From the NCBI GenBank assembly GCA_964405325.1, contig CAYONM010000013.1, positions 1 to 36,733 on the forward strand: a stretch of 36,733 nucleotides of DNA, written 5' to 3'. Under the pieces are notes generated by a model that saw only the letters and a list, made by a program, of their open reading frames with translations, was not told where the DNA came from and searched no databases. Shown piece by piece: positions 1 through 8,878 of the stretch. The position numbers and the translations under genes are program-made. How positions within the stretch are numbered: position 1 is the first letter of the stretch; every line of letters starts with the position of its first letter. This DNA is from CAYONM01 sp964405325 (lineage in GTDB: Bacteria; Planctomycetota; UBA11346).

Positions 1-74
1 GCTCGCTCTTCGCGCCTTGAAGGATCGACAAAATCTCTGCGCGATCTGCTACCTCTATTTCTTTCCGCACCCTA
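1..74. repeat. Palindromic repeat A, copy 1 (right half only)
   Basis: This is the right arm of a dispersed imperfect palindrome. It matches the right halves of the copies at 10285-10437 and 28915-29071: the block ending gcgatctgctacc, then a T-rich stretch and the end ccgcaccctaag. The window starts near the palindrome centre, so the left arm is missing. This half carries the GGTAGC arm type (reading the reverse complement), like copy 2. Confidence 0.85.
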
Positions 75-333
75 AGGAATTACAGCATGGACATTGATCG
101 TGAATGGCGGAGACAATTCTATGCAGATGCCCTTGAGGGCGAGCCAGAAGGGATGAGGAAACAAACCGGGCTCCGCCCCTCGGACCCCAGAAGCTGAGCC
201 CGCAAAAACAACTTTTTCTTTACGAAGTTCTCGCAGCCTCAGCTTCTATTCTAATCATCCCGCCCTTGGTCGACTGCAGACGCTCGACGGCTTCGCTTAT
301 CGGGTTCCGTTGCCGCCACGAGCGCAAGCCGTA
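75..333. other. Intergenic stretch downstream of fabH
   Basis: No convincing gene is seen. A 36-codon ATG frame at 87-197 has no ribosome binding site and no recognisable similarity. Bases 165-203 are an inverted partial copy of repeat B (reverse complement includes ggggtccgaggggc). The rest, up to the fabH stop at 334, is featureless. Confidence 0.5.
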
Positions 334-1341
334 TTACAGCACCGACCGCCCCCAGCGCAGGTACGCCGCGCCCCAGCTGAAACCGCCGCCGAAGGCGACC
401 AGCATCACCCGGCTGCCGTCTTGCAGGCGGCCGTCGCGGTAGGCCTCGTCCAGGGCCAGGGGGATGGTGCCGTCGGTGGTGTTGGCGACGGTGTCGATGT
501 TGATCACCACCCGCGTCAAGGGCAGCGCCAGGCGCTGGGCCAAGGGCTCGATGATGCGACGGTTGGCCTGGTGTGGCACCAGCAGGTCGATGTCGTCACG
601 CTGCAGTTCCAGGGTTTGCAGCAGGCTGTCGGTGACCTCGGTCATGCGTCGGACCGCGTGCGAGAAGACTCGGTGGCCGTCCTGTTTCAGGAACACGGCA
701 TCTGAGTCCGGCGGCGTTTGCTGTCGGCTCATGGCCGAACCGGAGGCAGGCACGCAGAGCAGCTCGCCGTGTTCGCCATCGCTGTGTAGCTCGAAGCCGA
801 TCAGGCCGGGCCCGTCCGCCGGGCCGGCTTCCAGTAGCACCGCGCCACAGCCATCGCCAAACAGGATGCAGGTATTGCGATCCGTGTAGTCGGTGATGCT
901 GGACATGATATCGCCGCCCAACACCAGGATGCGCTTGGCGCGGCCGGCTTCGATGAAGCAGGCGGCCGTGCTGATGGCGGCAACAAAGCCGTTGCAGGCA
1001 TTGGCCATGTCGAAGGCGAAGGCGCGGCTCGCGCCGATGCGATGCTGCACCAGATTGGCCGTGGTCGGCATGACATAATCGGGGGTGATGGTAGCGACGA
1101 TGATGCCGTCGATCAGATCGGCCGGGACTCCGGCTCGTTCCAGGCATTGCTGCGCCGCCGGGATCGCCAGCTCGCTCAGGGGGGTGCCGGTTTCGGCAAT
1201 GCGACGTTCGCGAATTCCGGTGCGGGAGACGATCCACTCGTCGGAGGTATCCACCATGGTTTCCAGATCGGCATTGGTCAGCCGTTTGTTCGGCACCGCC
1301 GTGCCAACGGCCACGCACTGGGCCCGGTATCGCTCCAGCAT
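334..1341 (-). CDS. fabH: 3-oxoacyl-ACP synthase III (FabH)
   Basis: 335-aa beta-ketoacyl-ACP synthase III. It starts fatty acid synthesis in the cytoplasm by condensing acetyl-CoA with malonyl-ACP. The triad is visible: Cys116 in MANACNGF, His257 in PHQANRRII and Asn287 in VANTTDG. The last motif departs from the usual GNTSAAS but keeps the Asn. The C-terminal GGGFSWGA glycine loop is present. The start is MLERYRAQ, preceded by an agagaggg ribosome binding site; a frame open 30 codons further upstream lacks a site and extends past the usual family length of about 320-335. The usual neighbours plsX, rpmF, fabD and fabG are absent. It diverges from gltX. Confidence 0.95.
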   Translation of the reverse strand: MLERYRAQCVAVGTAVPNKRLTNADLETMVDTSDEWIVSRTGIRERRIAETGTPLSELAIPAAQQCLERAGVPADLIDGIIVATITPDYVMPTTANLVQHRIGASRAFAFDMANACNGFVAAISTAACFIEAGRAKRILVLGGDIMSSITDYTDRNTCILFGDGCGAVLLEAGPADGPGLIGFELHSDGEHGELLCVPASGSAMSRQQTPPDSDAVFLKQDGHRVFSHAVRRMTEVTDSLLQTLELQRDDIDLLVPHQANRRIIEPLAQRLALPLTRVVINIDTVANTTDGTIPLALDEAYRDGRLQDGSRVMLVAFGGGFSWGAAYLRWGRSVL

Positions 1342-1570
1342 GAAACCCTCTCTTTGGCTACCAAACGAAACGCAGGCGGATGCTAAGCTAAGTCTGCCAC
1401 CAGGTCCGCAAGCCGACGTCAGCGGGCGCACGGCGTGCTTGCTGGGCTGCCGTCAAGGCGCGGCAATCAGATCTGATTCTGGCGAACCTCGTAGCCAGTG
1501 ACCAAGCCGAATTGAAGCAACTTGATGGTTGGACCATGGGCAGAGGATACCGCGCCCCAGGAGCCAGCTG

Positions 1571-3016
1571 ATGACTGTCCGCGTTCGCATCGCCCCGTCC
1601 CCGACCGGTGACCCCCATGTCGGCACCGCCTACATCGCGCTGTTGAACTATGCCTTCGCGCGTGCCAACGACGGCGCTTTTGTGCTGCGTATCGAGGACA
1701 CCGACCGGGGGCGCTACTGTGCCGACAGCGAGCAGGCGATTATGGCTTCGTTGCGCTGGCTGGGCCTGGATTACGACGAGGGTCCGGATGTGGGCGGCGC
1801 GCAAGGCCCGTATCGCCAGAGTGAACGGGTCGCCGCCGGCATCTACCAGCAGCAGGTGCAGCAGCTGCTGGAGCAAGGTGATGCCTACCGCTGTTTCTGT
1901 TCGACCGAGCGCCTGGCGCAGGTGCGTGAGCAGCAGGCCGGGGCCAAGCAGCCGATCATGTACGACCGCCACTGTCGCGAGTTGGATCCGGCCGCGGCCC
2001 AGGCCCGCGCCGATGCCGGCGAAGCGCACGTCATCCGTATGAAGGCGCCACGCGAGGGTTCCTTCAGTCGCTACGACCGGCTGCGCGGCAAGGACATTGT
2101 CATGCCTTGGAACGAGGTGGACGACCAGGTGTTGATCAAGGGCGATGGTTGGCCTACCTATCACTTGGCTTCGGTGGTGGACGACCACCTGATGGGGATC
2201 AGCCACGTGATCCGGGCTGAGGAATGGCTGAAGAGCCTGCCGAAGCACGTTTGGCTGTACGAGCGATTCGGTTGGTCGACACCGGAATTCATCCACGTCG
2301 GGCTGCTACGCAACGCCGACAAGAGCAAGATCTCCAAGCGGAAGAACCCGACCAATATCCTGTGGTATCAGCAGCGCGGTTACCTGCCGGAGGCTCTGAT
2401 CAATTTCCTTTGCCTGCTCGGGCACAGCCATCCCGACGGTCGGGAGCAGTTCGACCTGGCAGAAATGGTTCGCATTTTCGAACTGGATCGGCTGAATGTC
2501 GCCGGCCCGGTGTTCGATTTGGCCAAGCTCGATCACCTGCAGGGTCAGTATTTCCGTGCTCTGGACGATGACGCCATGATCCAGGCCATCCACGCTGCTT
2601 TGGATGAACGCCTGCCGCAGCTGCTGCCCTTGTTGCGCGAGCGCATGAGTTTTGGCGGCGATATCTGCCAGCAGGCCGACATCTTCTTCCGCCATCTGGT
2701 GGAGCCCAGCCGTGAAGCCCTGACCCCCAAGGGCTGGAATGCGGAACAGGCGGCTCAGGCCCTGGCGGGCTTCTTGAAGGAAGTGCGCAAAGCGGCCAAG
2801 CAAGGAAAGCTGGAGTGGACCGTCGAGTCATTGGAGGCACGCATCCGCGCTCACGCTCAGGCCAAGGAATACAAGCCTGGCCAGTTCTTTATGCTGCTGC
2901 GAGTGGCGGCCTGTGGTCGAGCGCAGTCGCCACCGCTGTTTGACACCCTGGCCGAGATCGGCCAGCTGATCGGCCTGCAGCGCCTGGAACAAGCCTTGCT
3001 GACCCTGCAGTCGTAG
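1571..3016 (+). CDS. gltX: Glutamyl-tRNA synthetase
   Basis: 481-aa class I aminoacyl-tRNA synthetase that charges tRNA(Glu). The HIGH-like motif is in PSPTGDPHVGTA (residues 10-20). The KMSKS-like SKISK is at about 252-256, followed by RKNPTN. The C-terminal helical anticodon-binding region ends in a Leu/Gln-rich helix. The start is the ATG at 1571, about ten bases after an aggag ribosome binding site; an upstream in-frame ATG at 1529 would add 14 non-conserved residues. A tRNA-Glu(CTC) gene lies at 36403-36478 in this window. A single gltX does not show whether the enzyme is discriminating or also charges tRNA(Gln). Confidence 0.96.
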   Translation: MTVRVRIAPSPTGDPHVGTAYIALLNYAFARANDGAFVLRIEDTDRGRYCADSEQAIMASLRWLGLDYDEGPDVGGAQGPYRQSERVAAGIYQQQVQQLLEQGDAYRCFCSTERLAQVREQQAGAKQPIMYDRHCRELDPAAAQARADAGEAHVIRMKAPREGSFSRYDRLRGKDIVMPWNEVDDQVLIKGDGWPTYHLASVVDDHLMGISHVIRAEEWLKSLPKHVWLYERFGWSTPEFIHVGLLRNADKSKISKRKNPTNILWYQQRGYLPEALINFLCLLGHSHPDGREQFDLAEMVRIFELDRLNVAGPVFDLAKLDHLQGQYFRALDDDAMIQAIHAALDERLPQLLPLLRERMSFGGDICQQADIFFRHLVEPSREALTPKGWNAEQAAQALAGFLKEVRKAAKQGKLEWTVESLEARIRAHAQAKEYKPGQFFMLLRVAACGRAQSPPLFDTLAEIGQLIGLQRLEQALLTLQS

Positions 3017-3153
3017 GCGGCGGCGTGCCCATGTTGTGAAAAGAAGGGCGCTCTCCGTGTCGCCGTGGTGTAATTGACCGTAGCAACCACGCCGACACGG
3101 CGCTATCGACCAGTCCAGTAGGCGGGTTGGTCACGTTTACTCCGGCAGGTCAA

Positions 3154-3262
3154 GCCTCCGCTTCGGGGTCCGAGGGGCTTGCCCCTCGATGCAAGAGCCG
3201 AAAACCGGGCGCCGATAGATACAATCGAGCCCGTGGGTTCCGGGCGGCGCCCGGTTTGTTAT
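3154..3262 (+). repeat. Dispersed repeat B, copy 1
   Basis: It contains gcttcggggtccgagggg, a small hairpin cgaggggc-tt-gcccctcg, then aaaaccgggcgccga and a second GC-rich inverted pair (gggcgcc ... ggcgccc). The second half matches 34245-34312 with scattered substitutions. Shorter pieces recur at 10247-10276 (same strand) and 165-203 (inverted). It looks like a REP-type intergenic element. No coding capacity is seen. Confidence 0.65.
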
Positions 3263-3276
3263 CTGATCTCGAGGCC

Positions 3277-3468
3277 CTATCCCACTGCGCGCAATCCAGC
3301 GGTGAGGGCGTTGGTGGTCAGCAGCAGATCGCCTAGCAGCGGATCGTTCGGATCCTCGGTATGGCCGGCGGCCCGCCAGGCGGCGAGCTGTTCGATCTGT
3401 CGTCGGTGCAGTACCGTCAAGGCCTGGCGGCAGTCCCCCGGTTCACGCCCCGCTCTTGAATTATCCAC
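3277..3468 (-). pseudogene. Possible C-terminal remnant of PEP carboxylase
   Basis: A 63-codon frame from GTG at 3468 ends LLLTTNALTAGLRAVG-stop. Phosphoenolpyruvate carboxylases end in a very similar block (a helix, then NGIAAGMRNTG at the extreme C-terminus), and the preceding VLHRRQIEQL helix also fits. Nothing upstream on this strand resembles the rest of the roughly 900-residue enzyme, because prs occupies that DNA. If real, it is a decayed 3' fragment. Chance resemblance in a GC-rich antisense frame is a serious alternative. Confidence 0.3.
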
Positions 3469-3514
3469 CCACGCTTTACCCTTCGCGCCCTTCGTTCACC
3501 CCAGGGGGTGCTGG

Positions 3515-4435
3515 ATGCGCATCTTTAGCGGTAACGCCAACCGGCCTTTGGCCCAGTCCATTGCCGAGTCGCTCGACACGCGGCTGGGGCGCATGCTGTG
3601 CGCGCGTTTTCCCGATGGCGAGATCAAGGTGCAGATCCAGGAGGACGTCCGTGGCGAAGACGTGTTCGTGGTGCAGCCGACCCACACCAACGAGTTCCTG
3701 ATGGAACTGATGGTGATCACCGACGCTCTGCGGCGCGCCTCGGCCAAGCGGATCACCGCGGTGATGCCCTATTTCGGCTACGCCCGGCAGGACCGCAAAC
3801 ACGAGGGCCGGGTGCCGATCACCGCCAAGTTGATGGCCAATCTGATCGATACCGCTGGCGTCGACCGGGTGTTGACCGTCGATTTGCACGCTTCCCAGAT
3901 CCAGGGTTTTTTCGACATCCCGGTGGATCATCTGAGCGCCTTCGCGGTGCTGCTGGATTATCTGCAGTCCAAATCCTTCGCCTCGCCGCTGGTGCTCAGT
4001 CCGGATACCGGCTCGATCAAGCTCGCCGACAAGCTGGCGAGGTATCTGAGTTGTCCGCTGGCGATCATCGACAAACGCCGACACGGTGATTCGCAAACCG
4101 AGGTTGCCAACGTTATTGGCGAAATAGACAGTCACGATGTCATTTTGATCGACGACATGGTGTCGACCGCCGGCAGTCTGACCAACGCCATCACCACTGC
4201 CCGCGAACGTGGCGCCGCCTCCGTTACCCCGGTGGTGACGCACGCGGTGCTGTGCGGCAACGCCTACGAGCGCCTCGCTGGCGCCGGGCTGGATGAAATG
4301 GTGGTAGCGGACACCATCCCCTTGAAACGACGCTTCGCCGATCTGCCAATTACGGTGTTGTCCGTGGCGAAATTGCTCGGTGAAGCCATTCATCACATTC
4401 ATACCAACCAGTCGGTGTCCTCGCTGATTCGATGA
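3515..4435 (+). CDS. prs: Ribose-phosphate pyrophosphokinase
   Basis: 306-aa PRPP synthetase. It transfers pyrophosphate from ATP to ribose-5-phosphate, making the precursor of nucleotides, histidine and tryptophan. The start MRIFSGNAN follows an agggggtg ribosome binding site and gives the normal family length. The catalytic flexible loop is seen in YARQDRKHEGRVPITAK. The PRPP-binding signature DDMVSTAGS is at about residues 213-221. rplY follows 22 bp downstream, the common prs-rplY arrangement. pyrB and pyrI, which also serve pyrimidine supply, lie elsewhere in the window. Confidence 0.96.
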   Translation: MRIFSGNANRPLAQSIAESLDTRLGRMLCARFPDGEIKVQIQEDVRGEDVFVVQPTHTNEFLMELMVITDALRRASAKRITAVMPYFGYARQDRKHEGRVPITAKLMANLIDTAGVDRVLTVDLHASQIQGFFDIPVDHLSAFAVLLDYLQSKSFASPLVLSPDTGSIKLADKLARYLSCPLAIIDKRRHGDSQTEVANVIGEIDSHDVILIDDMVSTAGSLTNAITTARERGAASVTPVVTHAVLCGNAYERLAGAGLDEMVVADTIPLKRRFADLPITVLSVAKLLGEAIHHIHTNQSVSSLIR

Positions 4436-4457
4436 CCCGGCGCAATAGGAGAGACCT

Positions 4458-5057
4458 ATGACCGCAATCGCCGCAACCAAGCGCGATGCTTTCGGGAGCA
4501 AGGTCGCCCAGCGTGAACGTGACAACGGCCAAGTGCCGACCACGATCTGCCAGGGCGGCGCCGAGTCCCAGCACATCACCATTGGCAACAAGGACGCCGA
4601 AGTCCTGGTCACCCAGCTGGCCAAGAAGAGCGTACTGTCGATCGACGGCAACGACCAGTCGGTGCTGCTGAAGACCTACGACCGCCACCCGGTGTCGGAT
4701 CAGCTGCTGCACATCGACCTGCAGGCGATTACCGACGACACCATGGTGACCATCGAGGTACCCTTGGATCCTGACACCCTCAACTGCCCTGGCATCAAGG
4801 CCGGTGGTCTGTTGGAGATGATGCGCCGCACGGTTGCTGTCAAATGCCTGGCCAAGGATCTGCCCGACACCCTGCGCGTCCCCCTGGATACCGTGGACGT
4901 GGCGCAAACGGTGTACGCCGCCGACGTTGAAATGCCCGAGGGCGTGACGCTGATCACCAAGCCCCGTGTCGCTGTGCTCAGCGTGCTGCTGACCCGCGGC
5001 ATGCGCAAAGAGCAGCAGGCCGCCCGCGACGAAGAGAAGGTCGGCAAGGGCAAGTAG
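4458..5057 (+). CDS. rplY: 50S ribosomal protein bL25, Ctc (long) form
   Basis: 199-aa bL25 of the general-stress (Ctc/TL5) type, which binds 5S rRNA. The N-terminal bL25 domain covers about residues 1-95 (start MTAIAATKRDAFGS, and HPVSDQLLHIDLQAI). The TL5-type C-terminal beta domain follows (VTIEVPLD ... PDTLRVPLDTVD). The tail is charged and Lys/Glu-rich. The ribosome binding site aggagag is correctly spaced before ATG 4458. It is probably cotranscribed with prs. pth, the frequent third gene, is absent; the unit appears to end at the hairpin at 5082-5112. Confidence 0.93.
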   Translation: MTAIAATKRDAFGSKVAQRERDNGQVPTTICQGGAESQHITIGNKDAEVLVTQLAKKSVLSIDGNDQSVLLKTYDRHPVSDQLLHIDLQAITDDTMVTIEVPLDPDTLNCPGIKAGGLLEMMRRTVAVKCLAKDLPDTLRVPLDTVDVAQTVYAADVEMPEGVTLITKPRVAVLSVLLTRGMRKEQQAARDEEKVGKGK

Positions 5058-5081
5058 GCCCAGCCGTCACCTGCTTAACCG

Positions 5082-5112
5082 ACGACCCGGTCTTCGACCG
5101 GGTCGTTTGCTG
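5082..5112 (+). terminator. Hairpin terminator after rplY
   Basis: A perfect 11-bp stem (acgacccggtc / gaccgggtcgt) with a 3-nt loop lies 25 bp after the rplY stop. It is followed by a moderately T-rich stretch (ttgctgtctgcttt) rather than a clean T run. It separates prs-rplY from scpB. Confidence 0.65.
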
Positions 5113-5168
5113 TCTGCTTTCCTATTGCCAGCCGCGCAACAGCGGCAAGCGTGACCCCAGGAGAGGAT

Positions 5169-5912
5169 ATGTCCGCAGCTGTCTGTGCCGCTCTGGGAGA
5201 TGTTGCCATCGTCGCCGCCGGCCGTCGTTCGCGGCCGTCGTTGTCGTCGGCGCGGCCCCTCGTCAGCAGCGATGGTGGCGAGCAGGCCTTGGTGGAGGCG
5301 GTCGACGAGGCCGAGTTGCAGGCCGCGATCCGATCCGGTATCGAAACGCTCCAGGCCGAGGCCGAGGAGCCGGCGCCCGATGTTCTGGACCTGGATCCGG
5401 TGGAATTGCGTGGCGTGTTGGAAGCGCTGTTGCTGGTGGCTACCAAGCCACTGAAGCTGGAACAGATCCTCAAATGTCTGCCCGGTGCCCGGCGGCCCTA
5501 TCTGGAGGGCTTTCTGGCTGGCTTGGCCTGGCGCTTCAGCCGTGAGCGCCGCGGGTGGGAGCTGGCGCGCCTGGCTGGCGGCTGGCAGTTGCTGACTCGC
5601 GCCGACTTCCATCCCTGGGTGCGTCGTCTCAGCCGCAAGGAATTGCCCAGCCGCTTGTCCAAGAGCGCCTTGGAGGCCCTGGCCATTGTCGCCTATAAGC
5701 AGCCCATCACTCGTGGCCAGATTGAAGACATCCGTGGTGTGCAATGTGGCCCCATGCTGCGGCAGCTTATGGATATGAAGCTGGTCATGGTCACCGGCCG
5801 TGAGGACAAGCTGTTGGGTCGGCCCTTGCTCTATGGCACCACCGACGATTTCCTGACCCGCTTCGGCCTGGGGAGTACCGACGATCTGCCCCGCAGCCAC
5901 GAATTGGGTTGA
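5169..5912 (+). CDS. scpB: Segregation and condensation protein B (ScpB)
   Basis: 247-aa ScpB, a winged-helix partner that dimerises and binds the ScpA kleisin of the SMC condensin complex in chromosome segregation. A 75-residue Ala/Ser/Glu-rich N-terminal extension precedes the core. The core has the first winged helix (LRGVLEALLLVATKPLKLEQ) and the conserved second one (SALEALAIVAYKQPITRGQI). The start MSAAVCA is chosen because aggagagg lies just before ATG 5169; an upstream ATG at 5151 lacks a site. No scpA is in the window. The next gene starts 9 bp later, indicating an operon. Confidence 0.9.
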   Translation: MSAAVCAALGDVAIVAAGRRSRPSLSSARPLVSSDGGEQALVEAVDEAELQAAIRSGIETLQAEAEEPAPDVLDLDPVELRGVLEALLLVATKPLKLEQILKCLPGARRPYLEGFLAGLAWRFSRERRGWELARLAGGWQLLTRADFHPWVRRLSRKELPSRLSKSALEALAIVAYKQPITRGQIEDIRGVQCGPMLRQLMDMKLVMVTGREDKLLGRPLLYGTTDDFLTRFGLGSTDDLPRSHELG

Positions 5913-5921
5913 GGTGCCCGC

Positions 5922-8051
5922 ATGAGCCGCGGTACTGCCATTGCCTTGGTGCTGCTGCTGCTCTTGCTGGGTGGCTACGTGCTGTGGCCCAGCGGAGGGT
6001 ACCGGCCGCGACAGCGTTTGCAGCCAGGGCCGCAGCCGAGCCAGTTGCTGGTGCGCGGCTTCGGCTACGAACAGGAAGTGCGCGACCAGCGGGTCCACAT
6101 CCGTCTGGCTGATGGTCACGAATGGTGGCGCCCAGCGAGCCCGGGTGCCCTGACGGACCTGTGGAAGGCTTTGACGCGGGTCGTTGTTGATCCCGAGCGG
6201 CAGCGTGTTGGTGTTACCGCCGCCGATCTCCTTGCCTATGGTTTCAGTCCTGACGATCCCGAGTTGATCGCTGGTGAGCGTCGCTTCCGCTGGCACCGCG
6301 AGGGGGCCAGTGCTTACCTGTGGCTGGGTCATCAGCAGCGCTTGTTGCCACTCTCGCCCCGGCTGGTTCCACGTTTGGATCGCGCTGCCCAGCGATTGGA
6401 TGCTCGACCGTTGTTGCCCAGTGCCGAGCCCATCACAGCCATCCAGCTGGCCGATCTCGAGCTGCGCTTGGAACAGGGTCGTTGGCAGGACGTCGCCCGG
6501 CCGCAGCGGCCGGCTCTGCATCCGCGCGTCGCCCGACTGGCCAAGCTGCTGCATACCATTCCCCTGCGCCGCTTTGCCGGCATCGAACCGGGCGCGGTCG
6601 AACAGCAGGGAGCGTTGATCGCTGGAGACCAGCGCTACGTCTTCGCTTGTGGCCAGCTGCAGACGGCGGAGCCCTGGTTGCGACTGGGGCAACAGGCACC
6701 GCAGCGCCTGAGCCGGCGGCATGCCGCCGAGCTCCACATTGGTCTGGCCGAACTCGCCATCGATCGTCTGGTGGTGTTGCAGCCAGGCGTGTTGGGCAAT
6801 CCCATCAGCCGATGTCTGGTTGAACGCGCCGGTCGCGACTGGTTCCGGCTCGAGCGTCGTAGTGAGAGCGACCAGATCGATGGCGAAAGCCAGTGGGAAT
6901 TGCGGTACGATGGCGGTCGGGTTCGGGCCCGGGCCGACACGGCTGAGCGGCTGCTGCGGGCCTGCAATGCCATCACCCTGGCCGAGTGGCAGCCGGGCCA
7001 GCTGGCGCCTGAGCCCAGCACCGCCCCCGATGCGGTACTGCTGCGCTTTCCCGACCTGGCTGGGTTTCCGTGGCTGCAGCTGCATGGAAGGCAGGTGCGC
7101 GCGGCCCATGGCCAGGGCCAGGCGGACCAATTGCCCGAATTGTACGAACCGCTGCAACGAGACGACTTCCTCGATACCGCTGTGCTGCGCTGTGCCCAGG
7201 AGCGGATCCGGAAAATCCAGCGCATTGGCCCCGATGGCAGCGGCGAAGTGTACCAGCGGCAGCGTGGCGGTACCTGGCAGCGGATCCATCCGGCGCCGGG
7301 GACTCCCGATCCCGGCGCCATGCAGGCTTTTCTCAGTCTGGTCAGCGAGTGGTACGCCAGCCGTGCCCGGCTGCCGACCGCCGCCGATCGCGAGCTGTTG
7401 CAGCGGGCGCCGCATCAGATCGATCTGCGCATTGCCGCCATCGAGTTGGGCATGCAACAGGACGAATTGCTCCTGGAACAGACCGTCGATCGCGACTGGG
7501 GCCTGGCCCTGGCGCCCCTGGCTGATGGCAGCTGGCGAGCCATCGACAAACTGGGTGATCTGGCTTTCACCCTGCCGGATGATCAGGTGCAGCGTCTGCT
7601 TGCACCTTTAGACCGGCGGCTGCTGATGCCCGTGCTGCCGGGTCGCATCAACCAGCTGGAGCTGGAGCGGCCCCTGGGACAGCGCGTGGTCTTCCAGCGC
7701 GATGGTGAACGCTGGCAGGCGCGCCTGGCGGCAGATGCTGAAGCCCGCGATGCCGACACCGTGGCTCTGCGGCGTCTGTTGCAGGCCATCACCCGTTTCG
7801 AATATCAGGCCGCCGCCGATCGTGCGCCGCAGCAGGTGGCTGCGCGGCTGCAGCTGCAGTTGCCCCTGGACGCCTACGAGCACGAGGTCTGGGAATTGTC
7901 GATCGGAGCCGAGTTGCGTGGGAGCCGGCTGGTGGAATTACGCCGTGGCCGGCGATGGGATGCCATGACCGTGTTCGGCCAGTATCTGATCGATGCCGCT
8001 GCCATCGATCACTTGGCTCCCCTGCCCGAGCGGCTGCTGGAGCGGCCATGA
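5922..8051 (+). CDS. DUF4340-like membrane-anchored protein
   Basis: 709-aa protein of unknown function. It has one N-terminal transmembrane segment (about residues 5-24, IALVLLLLLLGGYVLW) and a long extracytoplasmic part. At least three segments follow the DUF4340 pattern of a short strand, an acidic turn and GxW: ITAIQLADLELRLEQGRWQ near 170, IRKIQRIGPDG near 428 and INQLELERPLGQ near 576. DUF4340 proteins often accompany ABC transporters of the Gld type, but here the gene sits between scpB (9 bp upstream) and rsmA (ATGA overlap). The family call is by pattern only. Confidence 0.7.
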   Translation: MSRGTAIALVLLLLLLGGYVLWPSGGYRPRQRLQPGPQPSQLLVRGFGYEQEVRDQRVHIRLADGHEWWRPASPGALTDLWKALTRVVVDPERQRVGVTAADLLAYGFSPDDPELIAGERRFRWHREGASAYLWLGHQQRLLPLSPRLVPRLDRAAQRLDARPLLPSAEPITAIQLADLELRLEQGRWQDVARPQRPALHPRVARLAKLLHTIPLRRFAGIEPGAVEQQGALIAGDQRYVFACGQLQTAEPWLRLGQQAPQRLSRRHAAELHIGLAELAIDRLVVLQPGVLGNPISRCLVERAGRDWFRLERRSESDQIDGESQWELRYDGGRVRARADTAERLLRACNAITLAEWQPGQLAPEPSTAPDAVLLRFPDLAGFPWLQLHGRQVRAAHGQGQADQLPELYEPLQRDDFLDTAVLRCAQERIRKIQRIGPDGSGEVYQRQRGGTWQRIHPAPGTPDPGAMQAFLSLVSEWYASRARLPTAADRELLQRAPHQIDLRIAAIELGMQQDELLLEQTVDRDWGLALAPLADGSWRAIDKLGDLAFTLPDDQVQRLLAPLDRRLLMPVLPGRINQLELERPLGQRVVFQRDGERWQARLAADAEARDADTVALRRLLQAITRFEYQAAADRAPQQVAARLQLQLPLDAYEHEVWELSIGAELRGSRLVELRRGRRWDAMTVFGQYLIDAAAIDHLAPLPERLLERP

Positions 8052-8878
8052 GCCTGATTGCTGAAACCCGCGAGCGCCTGCGTGCTGCCGGCCTGGCCCC
8101 CAACCATCGTTTGGGCCAGCATTTTATGATCGACCGCAGTGCCCTGCAGTGTCTGGTGGAACAGGCCGGCGAGACACCAAGCCTCGTGGTGGAAATCGGC
8201 CCTGGTACCGGCCTGTTGACCGATGGCCTGCTGGCCGCTGGGCACCGAGTGGTGGCGGTGGAATTGGACCACGGCCTGGCGGCGTTGCTGCAGCAGCGTT
8301 TTGTTGGCCGATCCGATTTGACACTGATCGAGGGCGACGCTCTCGCCAGCAAGAACCAGTTACATCCGGACTTGATCGCTTCACTGGATGCGCCCTGGCG
8401 GCTGGTGGCCAACCTGCCCTACGACATCTCCATCCCGGTCATCCTCAATGCCTTGCAGCTGCCACGGCCGCCGGAGCACATTGCGGTGACCGTGCAGTAC
8501 GAAGCCGCCGCGCGTCTGTGCGCCGCTCCGGGCGATGCCGCTTGGGGTGCCAGTGCTGCCGTGGCGCGCGCTGCTGGCAGCGGTGACATTATTCGCCGGC
8601 TGCCGCCAGGCTGTTTTTATCCGCGGCCGCGGGTCGACTCGGCGATCTTGGTGTGGCGACCAGAACGCGTGGTGCCTGCCGCCTTTGGCGTCTGGTGTCG
8701 GCGGTTGTTCGCTTATCGGCGCAAAGTGCTCCGGCGCGGCTTACGCGATACCGGCTGTTCGCGCGAGCAGGTCGACCTGATCTGCCAGCAGGCGAAGGTG
8801 TCGGCCCAAGCGCGAGTAGAAACCATCGATGTCTCGGATTTATTGCGCCTATGGGAGGTATTGTCATGCGAAACGTAA
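8048..8878 (+). CDS. rsmA: 16S rRNA dimethyladenosine transferase (RsmA/KsgA)
   Basis: 276-aa SAM-dependent methyltransferase that dimethylates two adjacent adenines near the 3' end of 16S rRNA during 30S assembly. Visible motifs are LGQHFMID (residues 22-29), the SAM loop VVEIGPGTGLLT (47-58), VELD (71-74) and catalytic NLPY (122-125). FYPRPRVDSAIL, conserved in the family, is also present. The ATG overlaps the stop of the upstream gene as ATGA. The stop lies inside the start region of the next gene (13-bp overlap), so translation is probably coupled. Confidence 0.93.
   Translation: MSLIAETRERLRAAGLAPNHRLGQHFMIDRSALQCLVEQAGETPSLVVEIGPGTGLLTDGLLAAGHRVVAVELDHGLAALLQQRFVGRSDLTLIEGDALASKNQLHPDLIASLDAPWRLVANLPYDISIPVILNALQLPRPPEHIAVTVQYEAAARLCAAPGDAAWGASAAVARAAGSGDIIRRLPPGCFYPRPRVDSAILVWRPERVVPAAFGVWCRRLFAYRRKVLRRGLRDTGCSREQVDLICQQAKVSAQARVETIDVSDLLRLWEVLSCET

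Larger units (their letters stand above)
3017..3514. other. gltX-prs intergenic region
   Basis: About 500 bp without an intact gene. It holds repeat B (3154-3262) and, on the minus strand, a short reading frame resembling the last residues of PEP carboxylase (3277-3468). The prs reading frame stays open back to 3179, but that stretch crosses repeat B and does not look like protein. The prs ribosome binding site is just before 3515. Confidence 0.5.

Noticed and set aside
87..197. 36-codon ATG frame starting MDIDREWRRQFYADALEG
   Set aside because: It looks somewhat protein-like but has no ribosome binding site, runs into repeat B and has no recognisable relative.
3179..3514. 112-codon N-terminal extension of prs
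   Set aside because: It crosses repeat B, is not like PRPP synthetase, and the internal ATG 3515 has a good ribosome binding site and gives the normal length.
5067..7457. 796-codon minus-strand frame opposite scpB and the DUF4340-like gene
   Set aside because: It is long only because GC-rich antisense lacks stops. Its Gln/Arg/Pro-rich composition and lack of motifs contrast with the clear ScpB and rsmA-linked genes on the plus strand.
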